Below, piece by piece: positions 26,576 to 35,978 of a stretch of 50,681 nt of DNA (within the stretch, counting starts at the first letter, position 1; every line of letters starts with the position of its first letter). The stretch lies in NCBI GenBank assembly GCA_013821315.1, contig JACDHA010000009.1, positions 1 to 50,681 on the forward strand, written 5' to 3'. The stretch comes from Candidatus Dependentiae bacterium (GTDB lineage Bacteria; Babelota; Babeliae; Babelales; Babelaceae). Made by a program: the position numbers and the translations under genes. The notes beneath the pieces were generated by a model. That model made no database searches, had not been told where the DNA came from, and saw nothing but the letters and a program-made list of their open reading frames with translations.

Positions 26576-28021
26576 TTACTTAAGAATAGGATGCAAAGTA
26601 TGCCACTGAGTAGCCTGCTCATACGCATAAGCGGCTTTAAATATCTCAGCTTCAGACAAATCAGGTCCAATAAGTTGTAAGCCTATAGGAAGATTGTCGT
26701 GCGTCATACCGCACGGAATACTTAAAGCAGGAATACCCGCTAAATTTATTGAAGCAGTAAAGTAATCTTGCAGATCCATTTGCAGTTGATTATCATCAAA
26801 AGCACCAAACTTAAACGCTGGTGACGGTGATACGGGTGACAATAACAGATCGACATCTTTAAATGCTTGATTAAATTCTTCACGAATAAAGCCTTGCACC
26901 GTACGAGCATTAGCATAGTAGGCATCTGCATGACCAGCTGAAAGCACATAGTTTCCTACTAAAATACGAGAAGTAACTTCAAAGCCAAAACCTTCTTGAC
27001 GTGTACGAGCATACATATCAGCCACCGTTTGAGCATCTTTATTACGGTAACCGTAACGTACACCATCAAAACGAGCTAAGTTAGAAGCAGCTTCTGCACG
27101 ACTTATAATAAAATAAGCTGCTGCGCCATAATCCATCATAGGTAACTTTACTCTTTTTATAGTAGCGCCTAAACGCTCAAATTGCTTTATAGCTTCATTA
27201 AGAGCAGCATATACCTCAGGATTAAATCCTTCAGCTTCTAAAGCATTTTCGATGATGCCTAATGTAAAACCTGGCTTTAAGGTACCCGTTAACCCGTGAG
27301 TATAATCTTGAGCAGCAATAGGACGACTGGTAGAATCTTGTGCATCATGACCAGCTAATGTTGAAAGCACTAACGCATTATCATAGGTTGTACGTGTTGC
27401 TATACCTATCTGATCAAGTGATGACGCATAAGCAATAAGCCCATAACGAGAGATAAGCCCATATGTTGGTTTCAGACCCACAATACCACAAAGTGCTGCT
27501 GGTTGTCTTACTGAGCCACCTGTTTCAGAGCCAAGCGCCCAAGGCACAAAACCAGCTGCAACTGCAGCTATAGAGCCGCCACTTGAGCCACCCGGCACCA
27601 GATCGGTGTTCCAGGGATTTCTTGTTTTTTGGTACGCTGAAGTTTCTGTTGAACTTCCCATAGCAAACTCGTCCATATTAGCGCGACCAACACATAAAGC
27701 TCCAGCAGCTTTTAAACGTACTATTGCCGTTGCATCATACGGAGCTACGTAATTTTGTAATATTTTTGAAGCACAAGATACCGTGCGATTTTTTTGGCAA
27801 ATATTATCTTTAATAAGCCCTGGAATACCTGCAAGTGGCCCTTGAGCAGAGCTGGCAGCTGTAATAGAATCTGTATCAAATACCTCTAAAGCAGAACCAA
27901 TGCGTTCGTCGAATTGTGCAAAACGCTTAAGAGAGTGCTCAAGTACTTCAGAGATAGAAAGCTCACGGCGAGCTACTTTTTCTTGTAACGTCTTTATTGA
28001 ACTAAAGGCAAGTTCACTCAT
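26576..28021 (-). CDS. gatA: Aspartyl/glutamyl-tRNA amidotransferase subunit A
   Basis: 481 aa amidase subunit that releases ammonia from Gln for transamidation of Glu-tRNAGln and/or Asp-tRNAAsn. The Ser-cisSer-Lys machinery is visible: IKDN lysine, GGSSGGS and GSETGGSVRQPA. It follows gatC by 18 bp; gatB must lie elsewhere. Amidation of Asn/Gln tRNAs fits the two tRNA-Asn genes. Confidence 0.97.
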   Translation of the reverse strand: MSELAFSSIKTLQEKVARRELSISEVLEHSLKRFAQFDERIGSALEVFDTDSITAASSAQGPLAGIPGLIKDNICQKNRTVSCASKILQNYVAPYDATAIVRLKAAGALCVGRANMDEFAMGSSTETSAYQKTRNPWNTDLVPGGSSGGSIAAVAAGFVPWALGSETGGSVRQPAALCGIVGLKPTYGLISRYGLIAYASSLDQIGIATRTTYDNALVLSTLAGHDAQDSTSRPIAAQDYTHGLTGTLKPGFTLGIIENALEAEGFNPEVYAALNEAIKQFERLGATIKRVKLPMMDYGAAAYFIISRAEAASNLARFDGVRYGYRNKDAQTVADMYARTRQEGFGFEVTSRILVGNYVLSAGHADAYYANARTVQGFIREEFNQAFKDVDLLLSPVSPSPAFKFGAFDDNQLQMDLQDYFTASINLAGIPALSIPCGMTHDNLPIGLQLIGPDLSEAEIFKAAYAYEQATQWHTLHPILK

Positions 28022-28039
28022 TATTATCCTTAAGTATAT

Positions 28040-28327
28040 TTAACTATTTTTCAAAATCATAGGAACAACATAGTAATCTTCTTCACGCTCAGGCGCTAGT
28101 GAAAGCAATAACTCTGGATCTGTTTTTACCATACGATCTTCACGCACAACGTTTGTGCTTTGAACCGTTGTATACACTTTTTTTCCTTGAGCTACTTCAA
28201 TAAGACATGACGCGTAAGAGAGAACTGCATCTAATTTTGCAGTAAGCTTTTCTATGTCATGTTCGTCTATAGCTACTTGTGACATGTGCGCTAATTTTAA
28301 TACTTCTTCTTTAGTAATTTTTACCAT
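28040..28327 (-). CDS. gatC: Aspartyl/glutamyl-tRNA amidotransferase subunit C
   Basis: 95 aa, normal size. It has the GatC opening ITKEEVLKLAHMSQVAID and the central VVREDRMV. Its ATG shares one base with the stop of the upstream MATE gene (TAATG), indicating translational coupling. Confidence 0.93.
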   Translation of the reverse strand: MVKITKEEVLKLAHMSQVAIDEHDIEKLTAKLDAVLSYASCLIEVAQGKKVYTTVQSTNVVREDRMVKTDPELLLSLAPEREEDYYVVPMILKNS

Positions 28328-29757
28328 TAAGATCCTTCAATTGATTGTTTTTTCCACGCTCCAGACTTAAAGCGATATACATACAATAAACTCATAAGAG
28401 CATTCGCAACATACAGTGAACCATAAATACTTATAAACTGCAGGTAAGAACTGTTAAAGTGTAAAAACGATACTACCCAAGAGGCAGGAATAAAGCTGCC
28501 ACATACAACAAGTCGTACCCACATCACCGTCTTAACATCTCCTGCACCACGCAATGCGGCTGATAAGATTAATTGTAACAGATCAAAAAAGACCAGTATA
28601 CTTACAAGCGGCAGTAGTTTAACTACAAAAGGTGTAAGCACATTCTGCTTACCCATTACATATAAAATTTTTCCAGAACTTACATAAAATATAAAAAATA
28701 AACCAAATACCATACTGCAAGAAAGCAAAAGCGTTTTTTTGATAGTATTTTTTATACTATGCCAACGCTGCAGCAAGTAATCGTTACTGACTAAAAATGT
28801 AACCACTTGAGCAAGCGCTATAGCAGGCAAAATAGAAAATCGTTCAATATCTTTTATAGCTACAAAACTTTCAAGCACGGTTGCACCACCCACACAGCTG
28901 TTAGCTTTAGCAACGCCTGCCATTAATTTAGTAAGCCATATCTGAGAAGCTGCTAAACTTGCTTTATCTATTACTACAGGCCAGCTCATATGCACCAGAT
29001 CACGCACATTATGCCAACGCACTCGCGTAAATAACTTAATAGCATATTTACTATGCTCTTTTTCAATAAAAACATAGACAAAAGCGCCTATAAACATAAC
29101 CAAATATTGTATTACAGATGCTAAAGCAGAGCCCTGAAATTCAAGAGCAGCAAAACCAAATTTACCAAAAACAAGTGCGTAATCAAAAAAGATAAAAACT
29201 ACTGCGCCAATAACAGAAAAAATCATGGGTACTTTAGTATTTTTAATGCCACGCAAAAAGCCAATAAGGGCAAAATAAACAAAATGAAAAAATACTCCTA
29301 CTGCCCTTAATCGTAAAAAGGGCACTCCAAGCTCAATCATCTCCTGAGGAACGTCGTAAAAGCCATATATTATGTAGGCGCCACCATACAGCAACGATGC
29401 TATACACCCACCAATAACACATGTTGCCCAAAACGAATCGGTCACTGCTCTACCAACATGCTTATACTTATGCACACCGTTATACTGACCACACACTACT
29501 ACCATACCAACTGAAAGCCCTTCAGCTATTTTGGTAATAAAATGAAATAGCGTATTAGTTACCCCAAGAGTAGTATAGGTTGAAGCAACATTAAGCTGCG
29601 CTATAAAATAAATATCAAGTAAATTAAGAACCGAGTACAGTATAAGTGACGTTATAAACTCAGGGTAAAAATACCTTAAAATTGCGCTATAACTTTCCCC
29701 TGACACATTACTTGCAGAAGATGCTTCAGGTGTAGGTACGTGAGCAGTATTTTTCAT
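28327..29757 (-). CDS. MATE-family multidrug/cation exporter
   Basis: 476 aa with 12 predicted membrane segments in two similar halves, each opening with the MATE-type arrangement (first half NLLDIYFIAQL; loop VVCGQYNGVHKYKHVGRA). Expected to export cationic compounds using Na+ or H+. It is cotranscribed between rsmG (20 bp upstream) and gatCA (1-base overlap), an unusual place for an exporter. Confidence 0.88.
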   Translation of the reverse strand: MKNTAHVPTPEASSASNVSGESYSAILRYFYPEFITSLILYSVLNLLDIYFIAQLNVASTYTTLGVTNTLFHFITKIAEGLSVGMVVVCGQYNGVHKYKHVGRAVTDSFWATCVIGGCIASLLYGGAYIIYGFYDVPQEMIELGVPFLRLRAVGVFFHFVYFALIGFLRGIKNTKVPMIFSVIGAVVFIFFDYALVFGKFGFAALEFQGSALASVIQYLVMFIGAFVYVFIEKEHSKYAIKLFTRVRWHNVRDLVHMSWPVVIDKASLAASQIWLTKLMAGVAKANSCVGGATVLESFVAIKDIERFSILPAIALAQVVTFLVSNDYLLQRWHSIKNTIKKTLLLSCSMVFGLFFIFYVSSGKILYVMGKQNVLTPFVVKLLPLVSILVFFDLLQLILSAALRGAGDVKTVMWVRLVVCGSFIPASWVVSFLHFNSSYLQFISIYGSLYVANALMSLLYVYRFKSGAWKKQSIEGS

Positions 29758-29776
29758 CCTTTTTCCCTTGCGTTTA

Positions 29777-30430
29777 TCACTCTTGTACTACTGGGTTCTC
29801 TAAAAATATTAAACGGCGTGATTTATGGCTCATTTTATACTGTTCTTCTTTAGTGATAAAGCTTTGCACGTAGGCGTCTGGCGTCCATTCTTTTGAGGCC
29901 CAATAGACAAGTGTAGCGTTTTTATACGGCGACGCTGGTTTAAACATACGCAACAGCTCTTCTGGCTGCAAAGAAGCACGAGCAGAAAACAGCTCTACAG
30001 GATACTCTGTCTTTCTTAAAAAAGTACGCCAATCAAGCTCAGAAATTTCTACATCAGTGAGACCTAAGAGAGCTACAACTTCTTTTAAAAATGCTCTTTT
30101 TTTAAAATTAACTTCTATAAGAACTACCTGCAAATGAGGATACTTAATTTTTAAAGGAAGACCAGGAAATCCGCCACCGGTTCCTACATCAGCAACGCAA
30201 CTGAGCTTAGTGCAATCTACAAATTGACCCAACATAAGCGAGTCTTCAAAATGGTATTTTAGCACAGACATAAAATCGGTTATAGCCGTTAGATTATGTA
30301 TATCATTGGTTTCTTTAAGCAAAGTATAGTACTGTTGAAATTGCTCAAGTTGCCTGTCAGTTAAGTTTGTACGCTCTTTAAATGCTTGCCATAATGATGG
30401 TGATTCAAGTTCTAAATTTTTTTTTGTCAT
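29777..30430 (-). CDS. rsmG: 16S rRNA (guanine-527-N7)-methyltransferase
   Basis: 217 aa class I SAM methyltransferase. The SAM-binding loop is DVGTGGGFPGLPLK, followed by VVLIEVNFKKRAFLKEV, both characteristic of RsmG/GidB. First gene of the rsmG-MATE-gatC-gatA unit. mnmG, parA and parB, its common neighbours, are not present. Confidence 0.95.
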   Translation of the reverse strand: MTKKNLELESPSLWQAFKERTNLTDRQLEQFQQYYTLLKETNDIHNLTAITDFMSVLKYHFEDSLMLGQFVDCTKLSCVADVGTGGGFPGLPLKIKYPHLQVVLIEVNFKKRAFLKEVVALLGLTDVEISELDWRTFLRKTEYPVELFSARASLQPEELLRMFKPASPYKNATLVYWASKEWTPDAYVQSFITKEEQYKMSHKSRRLIFLENPVVQE

Positions 30431-30511
30431 AATAATCGTAGACTTTTTTTAGTTTTGTTTGTTAAAGTTAAAGAGATCCTAGTTACTAGAGCCTGGCGTA
30501 AAGGAAAAAAT

Positions 30512-31237
30512 ATGAAAAAAACGGTACTCTTTCTAATGAGCTTGCTCTTTTTACATTTTACAGCAACTCTTAAAAGCCAGATAGCTCCTTATAGTATAAC
30601 GTTTTTCATACGACCTTTACCAGCAACACTTCAAACAACTGCTCAAGCACGTATAGAAAAAATGGTTGCTAAACCAGGCAAATTAGCAAAAAAGAGACTT
30701 ACACGCGAATTTAATCCCAAAAGTTTATACTCAGGAATCTATGTAACTCACTTAGGGCAGCTTGCTCGCTCTTCTGTGCATGGACAAGTGACTTTACCGC
30801 GCAAAAGCGCTGATACCACCCTGTATATGTTAGTAACAGAAGATATAAAACCGTTACTGGTAAACCCTTCTCACAAAACGACACTATCCAGCTTTTTAAT
30901 TGACCCTAAAGTGCGTTCTAGTTATTACTTGTATCAACTTACTCAAAGCCCTGAGACAGGATTGCTTACGTGGTATGTAAGTGAACAACAGGTGCCTAAA
31001 GACAAGATACCTGCTGATGCTTTTATTGTATTTGCTGATCCTCAAAGTATACTTATACCATTAGGGCCTACCGTAACAGCAAACAATGACAATTTGGTGT
31101 TGCCTGATATATATGTAATTAATACGGCAGATACAGCACTAAACGCTTTACGCTTTCTTAAACTACGAAATTTTTTTCACCCTGTTACATTTAAGTATAA
31201 TTATCTACCTCAAGGCTATCAGGAACGAGTGCTTTAG
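30512..31237 (+). CDS. Predicted secreted protein, no family recognised
   Basis: 241 aa. ATG 30512 is chosen for the AAGGA seven bases upstream and because it begins a classic signal peptide (KK, then LFLMSLLFLHFTAT). The TTG at 30455 would place the signal inside the protein. The mature part is beta-rich with many prolines and no cysteine pairs or repeats. I do not recognise it. The gene is divergent from rsmG and 88 bp upstream of the hexulose-phosphate synthase homologue. Confidence 0.65.
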   Translation: MKKTVLFLMSLLFLHFTATLKSQIAPYSITFFIRPLPATLQTTAQARIEKMVAKPGKLAKKRLTREFNPKSLYSGIYVTHLGQLARSSVHGQVTLPRKSADTTLYMLVTEDIKPLLVNPSHKTTLSSFLIDPKVRSSYYLYQLTQSPETGLLTWYVSEQQVPKDKIPADAFIVFADPQSILIPLGPTVTANNDNLVLPDIYVINTADTALNALRFLKLRNFFHPVTFKYNYLPQGYQERVL

Positions 31238-31325
31238 TAGTTGAGTATAAACCATTTTTCCAATTGAAAAAAATAGTGGTATACTATAAGGAACCTTGTG
31301 TTAGACTTAATAAGGAATATCATAA

Positions 31326-31946
31326 ATGAAATTACAGATTGCTTTTGATCTAACTGATCTTGATCAGGCCATAGCTATAGCTGAAGCTGTAGAAAACTCC
31401 GCTGACATTATAGAAGTTGGATCATTGCTTATTTATAAGCATGGTGTTCTTGCTGTACAAAAATTCAAAGAGCGCTTTCCTCAAAAAATTATTTTAGCTG
31501 ATACTAAGATAGTCGATAGAAGCAAAGATGCTGTTACCCTATTTGCTCAATCAGGTGCTGATTGGATTACCGTTATGGCTGGAGCAAACAAAAACGTTAT
31601 TCACGCTGCATGTACCATAGCACATGAATTAGGTAAAAAAGTTATGCTTGATCTGCTTGATGCAAGTTCACTCGGACAATCAGCTCTTGAAGCTAAAAGC
31701 CTCGGTGCTGACGCTTTAGTTTTTCATAAACCTATTGATGATGATCCACTGGTATTTTTAGATAGATGGGATATGGTTAAAGGTAATACACAGTTACCCG
31801 TATTTATTTCTACTGCATTATCACGTGAAACGTTAAGCGAAATACTTTCTATTAACCCAGCAGGCCTTGTACTAGGACAAACTATAACTCAATCGCAAGA
31901 TCCACAACAAGAAGCTGCCTATTTTGCTCATGCGTTACATGGTTAA
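31326..31946 (+). CDS. 3-hexulose-6-phosphate synthase-like protein (OMP-decarboxylase superfamily)
   Basis: 206 aa TIM-barrel. The superfamily catalytic signature DTKIVD (DxKxxD) sits after strand 2, and the opening LQIAFDLTDLDQA is HPS-like. HPS condenses formaldehyde with ribulose-5-phosphate or, in reverse, makes ribulose-5-phosphate from hexulose-phosphate. In a reduced genome the reverse direction could supply pentoses (inference). The usual partner isomerase gene hxlB is not adjacent. The related KGPDC (UlaD) function cannot be excluded. Confidence 0.78.
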   Translation: MKLQIAFDLTDLDQAIAIAEAVENSADIIEVGSLLIYKHGVLAVQKFKERFPQKIILADTKIVDRSKDAVTLFAQSGADWITVMAGANKNVIHAACTIAHELGKKVMLDLLDASSLGQSALEAKSLGADALVFHKPIDDDPLVFLDRWDMVKGNTQLPVFISTALSRETLSEILSINPAGLVLGQTITQSQDPQQEAAYFAHALHG

Positions 31947-31996
31947 AGATTATTAATTTATTATACTATTAGAACTGCTTAAAGATTATATTATTT

Positions 31997-34249
31997 ATGA
32001 AAAAGTTATTGATTGTTGAATCGCCAGCAAAAATTAAAACTATAGCCAAGTTTTTAGGCAAAGAGTTTAAAATTATGTCCACATTAGGGCATATTAAAGA
32101 CCTGCCTAAAAAAGAACTTGGTATTACTATGGATAGCACCATTGGTATCAACTACGTTGTCCTTGAAGGCAAAGAGAAAACAATAGCTGATATTCGCAAA
32201 GAAGCGCAAACTGCTGACGAAATATTTTTAGCACCTGATCCTGATCGTGAAGGTGAAATTATAGCATGGCATGTTGAGCAAGAAATACTGGGCCTTATAA
32301 AAAAGAAAGCCATTATTCATAGAATAGCTTTCAACGAGATTACCAAGCCTGCTATTGAACTAGCTTTAGCTAATCCTTCAACTATCGATTTAGATAAAGT
32401 AGCAGCTCAACAAGCTCGTCGTGTGCTTGATAGACTTGTAGGCTACGAAGTATCCCCTGTCTTATGGCGCAAGATAGCTAAAGGCTTGTCAGCCGGTCGT
32501 GTACAATCAGTCACCTTACGCTTAATATGCGATAGAGAAACAGCCGTTATTGGTTTTAAAGCAGAAGAATATTGGAGTATTGATGCTGACTTTTTAACCG
32601 ATGCTAAAAATAGCTTTAGTGCACCACTTACTCAAGTTAACAAGAAAAAAGTAGCTATTACCAACGAAGAACAGGCACAAGAGCTTGTAAAGGCTATCCA
32701 AAAACAGCAGTTTACTGTTGAGTCGATTAAAGATGCTAAACGTCTTAAAAATCCTAATCCACCCTTTATGACCAGTACTTTGCAACAAAGCGCCTATAAT
32801 CAACTAGGTTTTGCTGTGCAAAAAACTATGCAGCTTGCTCAAAATTTATACGAAGGTATACCGCTTGAAGACACTTCTACACCACAAGCGTTAATTACGT
32901 ACATGCGTACTGATTCTTTACGTATTTCTGATGTAGCATTAAAGCAAACACGTGAATTTATTGTAGATGAGTATGGCAAAGACTATTTACCAGGGCAAGC
33001 ACAGCTTTATGCTAAAGGTAAAGCCCAAGATGCCCATGAAGCTATTAGACCTATTGATATAACTATTACCCCAAGCTATGTAAAACGGTATGCGTCAGCA
33101 GATCTTGCTAAGCTGTATGAGCTTATTTGGAAGCGCTTTGTAGCTTGCCAAATTAAACCAGCACAATATGCTCAACGCAACGTCGTTATTCAAGGGGGTA
33201 TTTATACTTTTAAAGTTACAGGCTCTACGCTTATATTTGATGGCTTTTTAAAAGTATACAATCAAGAAGAAGATGAAAAAGAGGACAAAGTACTACTGCC
33301 AAAAGAACTTGAAGCTCTTATGCCATTAGTACTTGATAAAACCACTCCTAAACAGCACTTTACTCAACCACCACCACGCTACACTGAAGCGTCTTTGGTT
33401 AAAGAGCTTGAAAAAGAGGGCATAGGACGACCAAGTACCTATGCAACTATTTTAAAAACTATTCAAGCACGGTCTTATACTACGCTTGATCCAAAAAAAC
33501 GCTTTGTTCCCACTGAGCTTGGTATGATAGTAACTAAAATGCTTACTGAAAATCTACCTAAAATCATGGATCTTACGTTTACCGCTACTATGGAAGAAGA
33601 TCTTGATAAAGTAGCAAGCGGTACTTTAAAACGTGACGTACTTCTTAAAAGCTTTTACCAAGATTTTGAGAAAGATTTAGAATTATTTCGAGGCGAACAA
33701 GTAAAGAAAGCTATTGAAAAAACTGAGCTACAATGCCCAAAATGTTCTGTAGGTAACTTAATAATCAGATTTGGAAAAACAGGCCCCTTTATTGGTTGCG
33801 CCAATTTCCCAAGCTGCAACTTTACCAGTAATTTTGAACGTCTTGAAGACGGGAGCGTTAAACTTGTTACGCCTGAAGCTCCACAACTACTTGAAGAAAC
33901 ATGCCCCACCTGCACTAAGCCATTACGCCAAGTACAAGGCAAGTTCGGTTCCTTTAGCGCATGCTCTGGATACCCAGAATGTACGTATATAAAACCCATT
34001 ATTGCTGGCTTTAAATGTACACAATGCCAAAAAGGTGACATGATACAGCGTATGTGGAAAAAGAATAAGTTCTGGGGCTGCAGTGAATATCCTAAATGTA
34101 CTTCTTCTATTCCTGGTGAAATTGAAGAGACACCATGCTCACGCTGCGAATTACCGTATTTATTGCGTCGTGTAGACAAAGCTGGTAATGTTACCCTTAT
34201 TTGTAACAATAAAACCTGTGGCTTTAAAAAAGAAAAAGAACAAGAATAG
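31997..34249 (+). CDS. topA: DNA topoisomerase I
   Basis: 750 aa type IA enzyme relaxing negative supercoils. The TOPRIM domain opens KLLIVESPAKIKTI and holds the DPDREGE motif. The nucleophilic tyrosine is in ITYMRTDS. Four C-terminal four-cysteine zinc ribbons follow (starting CPKC, CPTC, CTQC and CSRC), a full complement. Ends before a perfect 50-bp palindromic terminator. Confidence 0.97.
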   Translation: MKKLLIVESPAKIKTIAKFLGKEFKIMSTLGHIKDLPKKELGITMDSTIGINYVVLEGKEKTIADIRKEAQTADEIFLAPDPDREGEIIAWHVEQEILGLIKKKAIIHRIAFNEITKPAIELALANPSTIDLDKVAAQQARRVLDRLVGYEVSPVLWRKIAKGLSAGRVQSVTLRLICDRETAVIGFKAEEYWSIDADFLTDAKNSFSAPLTQVNKKKVAITNEEQAQELVKAIQKQQFTVESIKDAKRLKNPNPPFMTSTLQQSAYNQLGFAVQKTMQLAQNLYEGIPLEDTSTPQALITYMRTDSLRISDVALKQTREFIVDEYGKDYLPGQAQLYAKGKAQDAHEAIRPIDITITPSYVKRYASADLAKLYELIWKRFVACQIKPAQYAQRNVVIQGGIYTFKVTGSTLIFDGFLKVYNQEEDEKEDKVLLPKELEALMPLVLDKTTPKQHFTQPPPRYTEASLVKELEKEGIGRPSTYATILKTIQARSYTTLDPKKRFVPTELGMIVTKMLTENLPKIMDLTFTATMEEDLDKVASGTLKRDVLLKSFYQDFEKDLELFRGEQVKKAIEKTELQCPKCSVGNLIIRFGKTGPFIGCANFPSCNFTSNFERLEDGSVKLVTPEAPQLLEETCPTCTKPLRQVQGKFGSFSACSGYPECTYIKPIIAGFKCTQCQKGDMIQRMWKKNKFWGCSEYPKCTSSIPGEIEETPCSRCELPYLLRRVDKAGNVTLICNNKTCGFKKEKEQE

Positions 34250-34260
34250 ATATAGAGCTA

Positions 34261-34310
34261 TTATAAAAAAAGAGCCTCTTAGATTAATCTAAGAGGCTCT
34301 TTTTTTATAA
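34261..34310. terminator. Bidirectional terminator, perfect 50-bp palindrome
   Basis: A perfect inverted repeat centred at 34285/34286 with no unpaired base: AGAGCCTCTTAGATT and its complement flanked by A7/T7 tracts. It sits between the convergent topA and the small membrane protein gene and serves both strands. Confidence 0.92.
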
Positions 34311-34317
34311 CTTTAAG

Positions 34318-34725
34318 TTATTTTATAGCAAATTTAGCATGCATCTCTGTTACAAATTCAGGCTTAAGAAAGCATAAAGCTCCATAAATAGCCAGGTGAA
34401 CAGATCCTAAAGCACTTAGCAAAACGCGACCACCCTCTGATGGAGTAATGCCAAGATTGATAGTATCTTTAAAACCCTGAAGCAAATCAACATGAAGAGT
34501 AAGATTTCTTGTTTTCCAATTATCAAATGCGCAAGGCAATTGATGTTTGTTTCCATAGGCATAAATGCCACATAACACACTTCCCGCAAGAGCTTGCAAG
34601 CCTTTTTTTCTTAATTCAGCTTTTGCAGACTCAGGAAGTTCTTTGGACTTTATATCTTCTGCATGCATAAGCGGCTGAGCACCAAGCGCTAAAGCTAGTA
34701 AACTGTAAGAAAGTAATTTCTTCAT
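34318..34725 (-). CDS. Small exported membrane protein, tandem family member 1
   Basis: 135 aa. Its signal peptide (LLALALGAQPLMHAEDI) is almost identical to that of the next gene upstream (LLALALATQPLMHATDI). A basic stretch is followed by a hydrophobic helix (about 45-60) and a second near the C-terminus (about 105-120). It lacks the ERxxKIK block of members 2-4 and is the most divergent. Function unknown. The leader region upstream of the ATG is also duplicated (see repeat). Confidence 0.65.
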   Translation of the reverse strand: MKKLLSYSLLALALGAQPLMHAEDIKSKELPESAKAELRKKGLQALAGSVLCGIYAYGNKHQLPCAFDNWKTRNLTLHVDLLQGFKDTINLGITPSEGGRVLLSALGSVHLAIYGALCFLKPEFVTEMHAKFAIK

Positions 34726-34803
34726 AAATATATTCCTCTATTAGTTATTATTATATTTATAAGTATACTCTAATTGCAGCTAACAGTAAAAAGCCTGTTA
34801 TTA
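34724..34803 (-). repeat. Duplicated 5' leader, copy A
   Basis: About 80 bp upstream of member 1 (34724-34803) nearly match 35314-35396 upstream of member 2: TATTCCTCTA, an ATTATTATATTTATAAGT block, TACTCTAA, and TAACAGTAAAAAG. This indicates that promoter/leader and signal peptide were copied together. Confidence 0.8.
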
Positions 34804-35316
34804 TGCTTGTTTTTTTGCATCGTGCTTATGCTTTTTGATCAAGTGATTATACTTGTCTTTTAAGCTAAGAAGCATTTTGTCAACTAAAGCTGTCTTAAAC
34901 AAACCTAAACTCGCCAAACCTAAAAATACAGCGCTGGTAGCAGCAGTTTGATAACTTGCCTTAAAAGATTTTATTTCAGAGTGGCCTTTTGTAAGCGTAC
35001 CATCATAATTTTGTGTAAATAGGTCGCCACCAGCTATATATTCATTATGTTGCACATTGCTCAGGTAGGTTGTATAGCTCAAACAAAAACAAATACAAGA
35101 CATGGCTGCACATCCAGCAGCAAGCCTCTTGATTTTATGATAACGTTCTTCTTTTTCAATTTGAACTTGTTTTTGTTGCTGTTCAAAATCAGCCTTTACT
35201 TCAATTTCTATAGCCTTAATACGCTCTGGTGAAGTTATATCAGTTGCATGCATAAGCGGCTGAGTTGCAAGTGCTAAAGCTAGTAAACGGTAACTGCGTA
35301 TTTTATTCATAAACAT
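34801..35316 (-). CDS. Small exported membrane protein, tandem family member 2
   Basis: 171 aa. Signal peptide (about 1-24), a charged helix, then the family block EERYHKIKRLAAG leading into hydrophobic helix 1 (about 67-88). A polar DG-containing loop is followed by SYQTAATSAVFLGLASLGLF (hydrophobic helix 2) and a lysine/histidine-rich tail. Not a family I can name; shared architecture with members 3 and 4 supports a real gene. Confidence 0.7.
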   Translation of the reverse strand: MFMNKIRSYRLLALALATQPLMHATDITSPERIKAIEIEVKADFEQQQKQVQIEKEERYHKIKRLAAGCAAMSCICFCLSYTTYLSNVQHNEYIAGGDLFTQNYDGTLTKGHSEIKSFKASYQTAATSAVFLGLASLGLFKTALVDKMLLSLKDKYNHLIKKHKHDAKKQA

Positions 35317-35396
35317 ATTCCTCTAGTAATTATTATTATTATATTTATAAGTGTACTCTAACTTCAACTAACAGTAAAAAGGCGGTTATTAAATAA
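35314..35396 (-). repeat. Duplicated 5' leader, copy B
   Basis: Counterpart of 34724-34803, differing by a few substitutions and a 3-nt ATT expansion. Confidence 0.8.
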
Positions 35397-35406
35397 TTAT
35401 ATTTTT

Positions 35407-35916
35407 TTAAGCTTTATGTCTTCTTAAATATTTGTCGCTATAGTGTTTAGCTTTATCTTTGAAATACAGATACGATGTATCAACCTGTTCAGTTTTATAA
35501 AAAAATACCGTTGCTAAAGCATACAAAAGAGCACTTGTAGCAGCATACTTATAACTTACAGCTGAAGATCTGTATTCTTTGCTAATGAACAAACGTGCAC
35601 CATGTTGATCTACTAAAGGAAATCCATCGGCGTCTTTTCGCTGCTTTTTAGCTATGTATATAACTTTATTATACGATATAAAGCTTGCAACGCTTGTTGT
35701 AAGGCCAGCTATTACAGAGCAAGCAGCTAATAACTTTATTTTTCTATATCGTTCTTCTTGAGCAAGCTCAGCTGCATCTTGCTCTTCTTCTGGGTCGGCT
35801 AAGTTAAGAGCTGGTTCAGTTTCTGCAAGCTCTTGAACGGCTACCTGTTCTTGACTTAGTGTATACTGATTTCCTAGAATAGAACTCATCAAAATATATA
35901 AAATCGTTTTTTTCAT
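35407..35916 (-). CDS. Small exported membrane protein, tandem family member 3
   Basis: 169 aa. Signal peptide (about 1-20), an acidic linker (EPALNLADPEEEQDAAE), then EERYRKIKLLAAC, hydrophobic helix 1, a DADG loop, SYKYAATSALLYALATVFFYK (helix 2, quoted only in part of its length) and a basic tail. Same order of elements as members 2 and 4. Function unknown. Confidence 0.7.
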   Translation of the reverse strand: MKKTILYILMSSILGNQYTLSQEQVAVQELAETEPALNLADPEEEQDAAELAQEERYRKIKLLAACSVIAGLTTSVASFISYNKVIYIAKKQRKDADGFPLVDQHGARLFISKEYRSSAVSYKYAATSALLYALATVFFYKTEQVDTSYLYFKDKAKHYSDKYLRRHKA

Positions 35917-35978
35917 AGCTTATTCTTCCATTATTCTTTTTTTAACTATAGAGTCACTACAGCTTATATTAAAAGAAT

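Noticed and set aside
33655-34209. 184-codon minus-strand frame inside topA
   Set aside because: It is a shadow of the zinc-ribbon coding region; the plus-strand protein has all topoisomerase motifs.
34261-34310. Perfect 50-bp palindrome as a transposon end or replication origin
   Set aside because: It lies exactly between convergent genes and has A/T tracts on both sides; a bidirectional terminator explains it fully.
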